Below, in pieces: positions 33,201-39,395 of a DNA stretch of 39,395 nucleotides. How positions within the stretch are numbered: position 1 is the stretch's first letter; each line of letters opens with the position of its first letter. The DNA is from Chryseobacterium sp. 36-9 (GTDB lineage: Bacteria; Bacteroidota; Bacteroidia; Flavobacteriales; Weeksellaceae): the NCBI GenBank assembly GCA_001898785.1, contig MKVE01000033.1:4423-43817 (forward strand), given 5' to 3'. Both the position numbers and the translations under genes were made by a program. The notes below the pieces were generated by a model. The model was not told the DNA's origin, searched no databases, and saw only the letters and a list, made by a program, of their open reading frames with translations.

Positions 33201-34712
33201 CTATTTTAGGTTTTCGGCATTCCCCTTTTCATATAAATTAAGAATCAGTCTAGTAAACTTGTATCTTTTCAATTCTTTGTCAATTAAAACAAAAAGATAC
33301 ATGTCGGTTGCATACATCTGTGTTAGCGCTTTATCATCCTTTTTAGGAATATAAAAGCTTCCTACATATTCCTGTCGGTCAATCCTGTAGATATCAATGA
33401 TTGAATTTTTCTTCCATGCTTTCTTAGACTCATACTTGCCAATAAGCTTTGATTCCACAAAAAGGAGGTTTTGATTAGTTGTAGGATTTTGATTGTTTTT
33501 TAAACTTGGAACATTCATTTTATGTCGACCGTCTGGAATTTTAACCACATTAAATCTAGCTCGGCTTATGGTGTCAATTGTTTTTAAGCGAGATTTCAAT
33601 TCAAGATCCTCATCCATGATCATATATTCATTTCTGTAATTATATATGTATATAAGATTTTTAAAATTTTGGTTGAGCAACAATTTTCCGTCACTGTCAA
33701 ATACTCCGTCAATTTGTTTTTGAAGAATATCTGGATTCAATACAACTTTTGGATTTCGATTTAAATCAAGGCTACCCAAAGTGTATTGCTGTGTACTTTT
33801 ACTCTGCGTTCTTAGTGCAAATCTAGCCGAATCTAAAACGGATAATTGAGTAAAGTATGCGTTCTGATAACTTATTGTTTCTGCATATTGGTCACCAATT
33901 TTACCTCTGTAAATTATTGGGACACTTCCATCGTAAAGAAAATAATCGTTTTTAAAGGTCTGAAGCCATAGATTTTTAAAGGAATAGTCTTTCTCATCCA
34001 GCTCTATCCTTTGTTGGCTTAAATTTGATAAATCATAATTAATTTCAGAAAATAATAATGGAGCTGTTATATTTCCAAGATATATTTTTTTACTATCTGA
34101 GCCTGCAATATAGTATGAATCCAGCTTTAAATCTATTGATTTATCTTCTAGTACTGGATGTATTAGAAATCTTCTAACAAAATTATTCTCTTTTTTTATA
34201 ATGTATTCTGAAGAATAAAATAGATAAACAACAAGAGAAGTACTCGCGACAAAGACTACAAAAATTTTCACAAAATAGATGATGAATTTTTGTCTATTAA
34301 TAACCTCAACTAGAATTACGGAAATAAAAGAAAGTAAAATACATCCAAGATTAAATAATAGATGTTCTGTCCAATCCATTTTCTCAAGTATCCCGCCGCA
34401 AGAACAGGGAACAAAGTCGCTAAAATTTAGGATAAGATAAATATAGATTGTAAAGGCTATCATAATTCCCATAGAGCTATAAAGCCCAATTAATCGAAAT
34501 TTGGGAACTATAAGAGTAACTACAATAAGAAGCTCAACAATTATTGTTGCATAAGAAATAAATCCAGCATAAGCACTTAAAAGTGGTGATTGTGCGATCT
34601 GAACCTGGAAATTTCCAAAATCCATTATTTTGCTTGCGCTAGCGTAGCAGAATAAAAGAATAAAAAAACAGGCCGTTATTAGCGGCACTTGAAGGAAGAC
34701 TGATTTTTTCAT
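33201..34712 (-). CDS. MauE/DoxX-family membrane protein with soluble C-terminal domain
   Basis: 503 residues. The N-terminus has about five transmembrane helices with the MauE/DoxX-type pattern, including FCYASASKIMDFGNFQVQIAQ after the first helix and PCSCGGILEKMDWTEHLLFN, a CxCGG redox-like motif seen in Bacteroidota MauE proteins. From about residue 180 a soluble domain of some 320 residues, rich in short strands (SLDLNRNP, IYIYNYRNEYMIMDEDLELKS), may be a beta-propeller outside the membrane. MauE relatives act in disulfide or cofactor maturation of exported proteins. The next gene encodes a four-Cys DUF6520 protein, a plausible client; this is inference. Confidence 0.8.
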   Translation of the reverse strand: MKKSVFLQVPLITACFFILLFCYASASKIMDFGNFQVQIAQSPLLSAYAGFISYATIIVELLIVVTLIVPKFRLIGLYSSMGIMIAFTIYIYLILNFSDFVPCSCGGILEKMDWTEHLLFNLGCILLSFISVILVEVINRQKFIIYFVKIFVVFVASTSLVVYLFYSSEYIIKKENNFVRRFLIHPVLEDKSIDLKLDSYYIAGSDSKKIYLGNITAPLLFSEINYDLSNLSQQRIELDEKDYSFKNLWLQTFKNDYFLYDGSVPIIYRGKIGDQYAETISYQNAYFTQLSVLDSARFALRTQSKSTQQYTLGSLDLNRNPKVVLNPDILQKQIDGVFDSDGKLLLNQNFKNLIYIYNYRNEYMIMDEDLELKSRLKTIDTISRARFNVVKIPDGRHKMNVPSLKNNQNPTTNQNLLFVESKLIGKYESKKAWKKNSIIDIYRIDRQEYVGSFYIPKKDDKALTQMYATDMYLFVLIDKELKRYKFTRLILNLYEKGNAENLK

Positions 34713-34786
34713 GGCTAAAAAATTTATTAAAAAACTTTAAAATCAAAATCTGCCCTTTCATTATTATCTTCTTCGTCAATTTTTGA

Positions 34787-34853
34787 AAGATTTCCCTATA
34801 CCCGATCTAACGTCGTTGGCTGGATATTATATTTTTGAGGTATAGGGAATCTT
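34787..34853. repeat. Long inverted repeat upstream of the MauE gene
   Basis: AAGATTTCCCTATACC (34787-34802) and GGTATAGGGAATCTT (34839-34853) pair over 14-15 bp with one bulged base around a 36-nt loop. There is no T run, so it is not a simple terminator. It lies between the small lipoprotein stop and the MauE start, where an mRNA hairpin could separate the two expression levels or guide processing. Confidence 0.6.
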
Positions 34854-34866
34854 TATATCATTTCAT

Positions 34867-35067
34867 TTAGTGTTTCCAATCTTGACCATCCTTTACAGGG
34901 GGATCTTTTTCTAATTCAATTTTCATTCTAGTTGAATCAGATGTTTTATTACTTTCCTTTGCAACTCTAGATAGTGCAAAATCATTATCTACTTGCTCAT
35001 CAACTTGTCTGCAACTTTGCGCACATAAACCCACAATAAGAATTAAAAATGGGATAACTTTTTTCAT
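34867..35067 (-). CDS. Small lipoprotein, 66 residues
   Basis: Signal MKKVIPFLILIVGLCAQSC, with a lipobox-like AQSC (Cys19). The mature part is short and charged and ends DPPVKDGQDWKH, an ending I recall in small exported peptides of Chryseobacterium-type genomes. No function is known. It is upstream of the MauE gene on the same strand (about 155-nt gap containing an inverted repeat) and is preceded by tandem palindromes that may regulate it. Confidence 0.65.
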   Translation of the reverse strand: MKKVIPFLILIVGLCAQSCRQVDEQVDNDFALSRVAKESNKTSDSTRMKIELEKDPPVKDGQDWKH

Positions 35068-35165
35068 AATAGTAAAATTTATTAAGGATTATCCCGGCCG
35101 GTTTTTCTCAGAATTCTTGGAGTCAAAGGTATTGTCGAAAAGACCGTCCAAACAAGCATATGTGG

Positions 35166-35208
35166 GTGTGCTTTACAAAGCACGACGTCGTGTTTTATAA
35201 AGCACGAC
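35166..35208. promoter_or_regulatory. Tandem palindromic operators
   Basis: Site 1 contains GTGCTTT-AC-AAAGCAC (35168-35183). Site 2, GTCGTGTTTTATAAAGCACG plus AC (35187-35208), is palindromic over 22 nt with one mismatched pair. They abut, and their junction makes a perfect 12-bp CACGACGTCGTG. They lie 99 nt upstream of the small lipoprotein gene and 137 nt upstream of the truncated TPR gene. The binder is unknown. Confidence 0.55.
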
Positions 35209-35309
35209 AACAAAAAACAATGAAACCGCTTCATTATCAATTGTTTTTAATAATAATTAAATATCTTAATAGAATATTGGGAAAAGCCCTGTTTTATGGA
35301 GATTTTACA

Positions 35310-35317
35310 TAAATTTG
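35310..35317 (+). promoter_or_regulatory. -7 box for the truncated TPR gene
   Basis: TAAATTTG, exact TANNTTTG, 27 nt before the ATG at 35345. No clear -33 box. Confidence 0.4.
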
Positions 35318-35344
35318 GCGGTTCTTAATTGAAGCCTACTAACC

Positions 35345-35719
35345 ATGCTTAAAGGATTTTCATTCATTTTGATATTATTCCCCTTTTTTCTGCTGTTAAA
35401 TGCGCAGAAGATGAGCGAATATGAGATTATCCGAAAAAATTATGAGAATCTTCCTAAAAATGATAAAAGAGCAATTCCTTATGTAAAGACTTATATTCAA
35501 AAATCGAAAAATGAAAATGATTTTGAACATTTAACCCAAGGATATCGGGATGCCGTTTTCTTTACTAAAAATGAAAAGCAAAAATTAGTATATTCCGATA
35601 GTATGATCTATGCCGCTTTAAAATCACGAGATAAAGATTTGATAGGTTTAGCTTATTTGGGAAAAGGGATTATCTATTACTTTAACTATAAAAAATTTGA
35701 TCCGGCTTTAGATGAATAA
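35345..35719 (+). pseudogene. 5' fragment of a TPR-type (AraC-like or kinase) regulator
   Basis: 124 residues: a signal/anchor segment (MLKGFSFILILFPFFLLLNAQ) and the first TPR-like helices (YEIIRKNYENLPKNDKRAIP, HLTQGYRDAVFFTKNEKQKL, DLIGLAYLGKGIIYYFNYKKF). This start is typical of Bacteroidota TPR regulators of 500 residues or more, which carry a transmembrane helix and a C-terminal AraC HTH or histidine kinase. Here the frame ends after KFDPALDE, in the middle of a repeat. The sequence then continues as the tail of a minus-strand PRTRC ThiF gene, overlapping it by 38 nt. So both genes are cut at a junction near 35713-35722. Confidence 0.75.
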
Positions 35720-36416
35720 ATAAATCCTGTTTCTCAAGTGCTTCTGCCAAACTGCAACTTGGAGTATCATCTACTGTTTCTGACTGTCTCAATAAATCAC
35801 CGTATTCATCGGTTATAAAAGCAAGATTGGAAACCGTTTCATATTTTTGAGAATCAGGCTGTCTAATATCTCCGATTGTCGAGAGTAATACCTGTCCTGT
35901 ACATTTACTGTTTCCAAAATCCATCCAATATTTTGCTGTATTACGATGTATATAAGTATCATCCAAAGTTTTTAAAACCTCAGCGATTTCAAATCTTGTT
36001 TTCACATTATCGACACAGGAAATAAAAATATTGGCGGTCATATTACTCGTAATCCTGTCCGAAGCGTCTCTTTGAAATTTTCTAGTCTCCGCTTTCCAAG
36101 CCGTTCCGAAAAATCGGTTTGTCCTGTTGATTAATGCTGTCGCTTTATTAAGTCCAAGTTCGCTTTCAGCAAAAAGCTGTCTGCCGAGATTTGCTTCTTC
36201 TACCCTATCATCATCCCATAACATTACAGAAAGTCCGGGATGATCCATTTCGTTAAGCGCATAATTTATTCTGCCCAAAGCAGTAAGCATCTGCGAACCC
36301 GTTCCTCCTGCCCCTATCAGATTTATAGATATTGGGTTTGTCGGCTGAATAAAATTACTATAGGTAAAATGAACTCTTGGCTTATTATTTACAATTGAAT
36401 TATTTTGAATATTCAT
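35682..36416 (-). CDS. PRTRC-system ThiF-family protein, 3'-truncated
   Basis: 244 residues. An E1/ThiF Rossmann core: INLIGAGGTGSQM (nucleotide loop), LWDDDRVEEANLGRQLF, and ISCVDNVKTRFE. CSLAEALEKQDLFI near the end matches the PRTRC ThiF family, which normally continues for another 30-40 residues. Here the last 12 residues (HLKPDQIFYS and neighbours) are read from the opposite strand of the TPR gene and are not native. The adenylation core is complete, but function may be affected. Its ATG overlaps the stop of PRTRC protein B (TAATG). Confidence 0.85.
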   Translation of the reverse strand: MNIQNNSIVNNKPRVHFTYSNFIQPTNPISINLIGAGGTGSQMLTALGRINYALNEMDHPGLSVMLWDDDRVEEANLGRQLFAESELGLNKATALINRTNRFFGTAWKAETRKFQRDASDRITSNMTANIFISCVDNVKTRFEIAEVLKTLDDTYIHRNTAKYWMDFGNSKCTGQVLLSTIGDIRQPDSQKYETVSNLAFITDEYGDLLRQSETVDDTPSCSLAEALEKQDLFIHLKPDQIFYS

Positions 36417-37156
36417 TACAGTAGGTTTTTTAATTTAAGATTAGATTTTATAAGCACATCATTTGGAAAATCCTTTCTGTTCTGAACAAGGTCTTTCCAA
36501 AGCGAGACACAATTTCCCTTTATAGGATTATGATTGTACATTAAGTGACTGAAATAGGAATTGAAAAAAAAATGCTCCCAAGTAGCCGTAAATTCTTCCA
36601 AGGAAGCTGACTTTTTAATTTTAGTATCAACGTTCCCCATACAAACACTCCCGTTATCATAGATGTTAAAAAATGGTGCGTGATATAGCGAAGTCTCTTC
36701 TGTTGGTCGCTGATTGTAATCAACAGCAAATATCTTCAAATGCAGTTTATCAGCACACCAAATTAAGGATGGTACTTTCGCTGTACCATTTGGTATTTCC
36801 AAATCCTTAGAAAAATATAATTCTCGTTCTGAAAATTCTGTGTACCAAATCACTTTTGCATTTTCTGAATTGTCGATGAGTAAAATATTAGAAGAAATAA
36901 TTCCCTGTGGTTTAAGAAATTCTTTTTCTCTGCAATTTTGAATTTTAAGTCTTTTTGCTAAATATTTAGCTTCGTTGGTTGTAAGTGGATGTGCATTAAT
37001 GGGACTGCCATCTTCATCCATATCAAAATATTCAACGTACATATCAGAAAGCTTATCATCACTTTCGTAGAAAACTAATGCTGATTTTGGATGATAAAGA
37101 TTTTCAAAATCTTCTGTTACATCTTTTGCTTCAATATTATTATTTTTTCGTTTCAT
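36416..37156 (-). CDS. PRTRC-system protein B
   Basis: 246 residues. Recognisable pieces are KSALVFYES near the start, SPINAHPLTTNEAKYLAKRL, PSLIWCADKLHLKIFAV and the C-terminal APFFNIYDNGSVCMGNVD with WEHFFFNSYFSHLMY, which fit PRTRC protein B. The PRTRC set (ParB-related, ThiF-related cassette) occurs on plasmids and integrative elements; its biochemical role is unknown, though the ThiF partner suggests a ubiquitin-like conjugation chemistry. Coupled by a 1-nt overlap to the ThiF gene; the next upstream gene is 19 nt away. Confidence 0.88.
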   Translation of the reverse strand: MKRKNNNIEAKDVTEDFENLYHPKSALVFYESDDKLSDMYVEYFDMDEDGSPINAHPLTTNEAKYLAKRLKIQNCREKEFLKPQGIISSNILLIDNSENAKVIWYTEFSERELYFSKDLEIPNGTAKVPSLIWCADKLHLKIFAVDYNQRPTEETSLYHAPFFNIYDNGSVCMGNVDTKIKKSASLEEFTATWEHFFFNSYFSHLMYNHNPIKGNCVSLWKDLVQNRKDFPNDVLIKSNLKLKNLL

Positions 37157-37175
37157 AACTAATTCGAGTTAAGAT

Positions 37176-38369
37176 TTATAGACTTGAAAAGTCGCCAAGT
37201 ATTCCTGCAAGCTGATTAAGAATTTCAAAAACTTCACTTTCAAAATCCAGACTGTTATCTGAAACTTCTTTCCCATCAAAAACTTTGAAAACAATAGGTT
37301 CTTGAATTTCAGCATATTCATTGAATTCATTATTTACACTATCGATAATACTTTGATATGCCCATCCTCTATCATCAGCAAAAAATGAAATGTATTTATC
37401 CATTGAAATAACGGCTTCATCATTTTCATCGTAATCGAATTCATCATCATTAGAGAAGTCCTTATTATTATTAAAATGTATGTTTCTATAGATGCGTTCT
37501 TCGGGAAATTTGCTGTATAAGGAGAAAGCTTTATTAGCAAGATTCAAACATTCAACATCAAAACTATCTTTTGCTTTAAATGAAGTTACACGCTGTTGAA
37601 AAAATGACAAATTATTGATAGATGCAATCTTCTGCTCCATAATATCACCAATTAATTCAGCCTGTTGTAATTGCTTTTTATATTCACAATTTTCATCCAA
37701 TTCTTCATCTTGGTCAATCCAGTCGCTTAGCATTTCATATAACCAAAATAAGTATGAAGCTTCCTGTCTGTAATAAGGAATATCAATAATCCGATACAGA
37801 TAAGTGCATACAGAAAGTAGCATTTGAGCTGTTTTTCTGTATTTCTTATGATGAAGCATATTATGAAGAGGAACGACAGGAATATAGTAAAGAGTCATTC
37901 CTGTACTGATTCTTTCTTCGCTCACAAAATATAGGCAGTTACCTTTGTGCTCCAATTTAATATCCTGCCAATTTTTGATACTCGTTTTCATTTGCTTTCG
38001 GCAATGATTCAGAGATAGTGAGATGTTATATGGAAATTCAAAATCTTTATGATCAGATTGAGAAAGATTATAATGCTCTGACATTTGGGAAAGGGATTTA
38101 TAAAAATCCCTCTCCAATTTTATTGTTTTTGATTTTGACAAATTTGATGTTGTGCTACATTCTTTAAGCTTTGGCAGAAAAGCCGTTTTCAGAAAACCAT
38201 TGGTATTTGTGCCAATGGGACAGACTTTCTCTGGTCTTTCTGTACTTCCGAACTGTCTTTTTCCTGCTTCATCCATTTCATAAAATCGCCTACCTGCTGA
38301 TGAACCTGTTTTTGTTTTTTTTCTTCCGGAATTACTATTTTTCCTTTTATAATATTTTGTTGCATTCAT
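37176..38369 (-). CDS. PRTRC-cassette large protein (position of protein F)
   Basis: 397 residues, between PRTRC C and PRTRC B. A basic N-terminus (YYKRKNSNSGRKKTKTGSS) is followed by a mostly helical body, with LYYIPVVPLHNMLHH, RKTAQMLLSVCTYLYRIIDI and YLFWLYEMLSDWIDQDEELD as clear segments, and an acidic C-terminal region (DDEFDYDENDEA). Gene order suggests it is PRTRC protein F, but the motif match was made from memory and is tentative. It is soluble, with no signal peptide. Confidence 0.7.
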   Translation of the reverse strand: MNATKYYKRKNSNSGRKKTKTGSSAGRRFYEMDEAGKRQFGSTERPEKVCPIGTNTNGFLKTAFLPKLKECSTTSNLSKSKTIKLERDFYKSLSQMSEHYNLSQSDHKDFEFPYNISLSLNHCRKQMKTSIKNWQDIKLEHKGNCLYFVSEERISTGMTLYYIPVVPLHNMLHHKKYRKTAQMLLSVCTYLYRIIDIPYYRQEASYLFWLYEMLSDWIDQDEELDENCEYKKQLQQAELIGDIMEQKIASINNLSFFQQRVTSFKAKDSFDVECLNLANKAFSLYSKFPEERIYRNIHFNNNKDFSNDDEFDYDENDEAVISMDKYISFFADDRGWAYQSIIDSVNNEFNEYAEIQEPIVFKVFDGKEVSDNSLDFESEVFEILNQLAGILGDFSSL

Positions 38370-38396
38370 CTTAATTTTGATTTAATTCATAAACTG

Positions 38397-38615
38397 TTAT
38401 CCTTTAGTTCCCATTACACTTTCAAATTGATATTGAATAGTGTCATCTTTAATCAGAGGAGCGGAAACCTTTGCAGTGGTAAGAATTGGATAATTATTAG
38501 CATAAAAATTCATCACTGCTTCTACACTCCATTTTGGTTCGGGGTCTGTCAGGCGAATATCCTGTCCATTATCTTTCAGAATGAAAACCCGTTCTAATTG
38601 TGTTGCGAGTAACAT
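38397..38615 (-). CDS. PRTRC-system protein C
   Basis: 72 residues: RVFILKDNGQDIRLTDPEP, then WSVEAVMNFYANNYPILTTA and YQFESVMGTKG. Length and pattern match PRTRC protein C, a small beta-grasp-sized protein sometimes compared with ubiquitin-like modifiers because of its ThiF partner; it ends in Gly (GTKG). It is 9 nt downstream of the protein E gene in the same operon. Confidence 0.88.
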   Translation of the reverse strand: MLLATQLERVFILKDNGQDIRLTDPEPKWSVEAVMNFYANNYPILTTAKVSAPLIKDDTIQYQFESVMGTKG

Positions 38616-38624
38616 AATCTATAT

Positions 38625-39182
38625 TTAAATGTTGGAAATTTCTTGTGGTTCTTGTGGCTCGGAAAAAAGACTTGGAGCAAGATGGACTTCATATTGTTCC
38701 TGCTTTTTCCTGATGTTATCTGCCTTATCGGGATAATCTGAAATTTTAGGTAGAGCAGACCACGCATCTTTATATTTGCCCTCCTTTTCAAATTGCACTG
38801 CCTTTTGTAAGGATTCAGTAAATTTTTTATCCTTTGTTTCCTTTTCTTTTTTCTCCTTATCACTTTTCTCCTTTTCCATTGCAGATTTCTTCTTGGCTTC
38901 TTCCATCTGTTTCATAAAGCTTTCCATATTTACCATTAAACCCGAAGCAGTCTGTAATGGTGTGCCTACCGTTTCAAAGAATCCGTTATCAAGCTCTTCT
39001 GCTGTTCCCTTTAAATTAACAGGTGGAATCAATTTTCTTGCTTCGTCTCCACACTGCTCATTATTGAGCAATATGGATAGAACAAAGCCATTTTCTTCTG
39101 TTGGTCGAAGTATCAACTGCAAGTCACCTTTTAAATTAAGTTTGGCGAGTTGTTTAAAAAAATTGGTCTGCATAGCTTTCAA
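38625..39182 (-). CDS. PRTRC-system protein E
   Basis: 185 residues; starts at 39182 or at the in-frame ATG at 39173 (MQTNFFKQLAKLNLKGDLQ). The N-terminal half (LRPTEENGFVLSILLNNEQC, LIPPVNLKGTAEELDNGFF) is the PRTRC E signature. It continues in a highly charged Lys/Glu coil (about 90-135) and a short tail. The first gene of the cassette that is complete in the window; the stop of the upstream partial gene adjoins it directly. Confidence 0.88.
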   Translation of the reverse strand: MKAMQTNFFKQLAKLNLKGDLQLILRPTEENGFVLSILLNNEQCGDEARKLIPPVNLKGTAEELDNGFFETVGTPLQTASGLMVNMESFMKQMEEAKKKSAMEKEKSDKEKKEKETKDKKFTESLQKAVQFEKEGKYKDAWSALPKISDYPDKADNIRKKQEQYEVHLAPSLFSEPQEPQEISNI

Positions 39183-39395
39183 TTAAGTTGTCTGTGTTAA
39201 TTCGTTCAGAGAAAATTGGAGAGTCCAATATTCAGTACCCAAATGCTTTTCAAAAGCATTATAAATGGCAGTACCATCAGTAAAAACCTGCATCTGATAA
39301 CAGTTTAATACAAAATCCAATGGTTTCAATTGACTGATTTCTTCTTCATTAGTTTCCACGAAAAACATATCATTGTTTTGAAACCAATCTTTAAT
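39183..39395 (-). CDS. Partial gene of the PRTRC region (N-terminus beyond window)
   Basis: The frame stays open to the window end: 70 C-terminal residues are visible, from IKDWFQNND through MFFVETNEEEISQLKPLDFV to FSLNELTQTT. The protein is acidic and soluble; the family is not recognised. It ends immediately before the PRTRC E start, so it is in the same operon. The internal Met at 39368 is probably not the start because the upstream frame is coding-like. Confidence 0.6.
   Translation of the reverse strand: MKDWFQNNDMFFVETNEEEISQLKPLDFVLNCYQMQVFTDGTAIYNAFEKHLGTEYWTLQFSLNELTQTT

Noticed and set aside
35345-35719. A complete small secreted protein
   Set aside because: The sequence ends mid TPR repeat exactly at a junction where the opposite gene is also cut.
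38776-39186. Plus-strand ORF of 136 residues opposite PRTRC protein E
   Set aside because: Ser/Phe-rich antisense reading of a Lys/Glu-rich coil; typical shadow.

Overview
The window is AT-rich and reads as a member of the Bacteroidota, most likely a Chryseobacterium-like flavobacterium. Reasons: TANNTTTG -7 boxes (one with a TTTG box 19 nt upstream), a SusC/SusD pair, DUF6520 and MauE/DoxX proteins, PRTRC-system genes, and few strong Shine-Dalgarno sequences. No rRNA, tRNA, transposase or CRISPR array was recognised. It is mostly accessory DNA.

Layout. (1) 1-2690, minus: a ComEC-like metallo-beta-lactamase gene coupled by an ATGA overlap to a trypsin-like peptidase/STAND NTPase gene cut by the window start; this looks like an AVAST-type defence module. 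(2) 2763-8580: an SOS-style mutagenesis/repair locus. A LexA-like (XRE + S24) repressor and an AlkB dioxygenase lie on the minus strand, divergent from a Y-family polymerase and a DnaE-type polymerase. Palindromic operators fill the divergent promoter. (3) 8597-17774, minus: a putative defence island. It holds a DUF2511 lipoprotein, a five-gene run with two PD-(D/E)XK nucleases and a DUF262/HNH GmrSD-like protein, a 40-residue Gly/Asn/Ser/Lys-rich protein with its own terminator, a HEPN-like / DUF6236-like / AbiU2-type HEPN trio, and an outer-membrane-type protein.

(4) 17942-25386: a membrane protein, a structured RNA candidate, then a toxin operon. The operon has two paralogous secreted transglutaminase-like proteins, an exported short RHS-core protein with a nuclease-like tail, four immunity-type small proteins (two DUF2019-like), a lipoprotein and a one-TM peptide. 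It ends at a bidirectional terminator facing a small XRE regulator. (5) 25387-32892: a second copy of the structured RNA, a hairpin-rich leader, then SusC, SusD and an S9 peptidase, probably for peptide uptake and breakdown. (6) 32903-35067, minus: a Cys-containing DUF6520 protein, a MauE/DoxX membrane protein and a small lipoprotein. (7) 35345-39395: a 5'-only fragment of a TPR regulator joined tail-to-tail to a 3'-truncated PRTRC ThiF gene, followed by the rest of a PRTRC block, probably the edge of a rearranged integrative element.

The most unusual signal is a pair of hairpin RNAs (about 18836-18952 and 25524-25630). They share an ACTGGTA/TACCAGT core, an asymmetric internal loop and a U-tailed 3' end, but their outer and inner stems differ in sequence while staying fully paired. 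Each has a -7 box about 70-80 nt upstream. They bracket the toxin/immunity operon.
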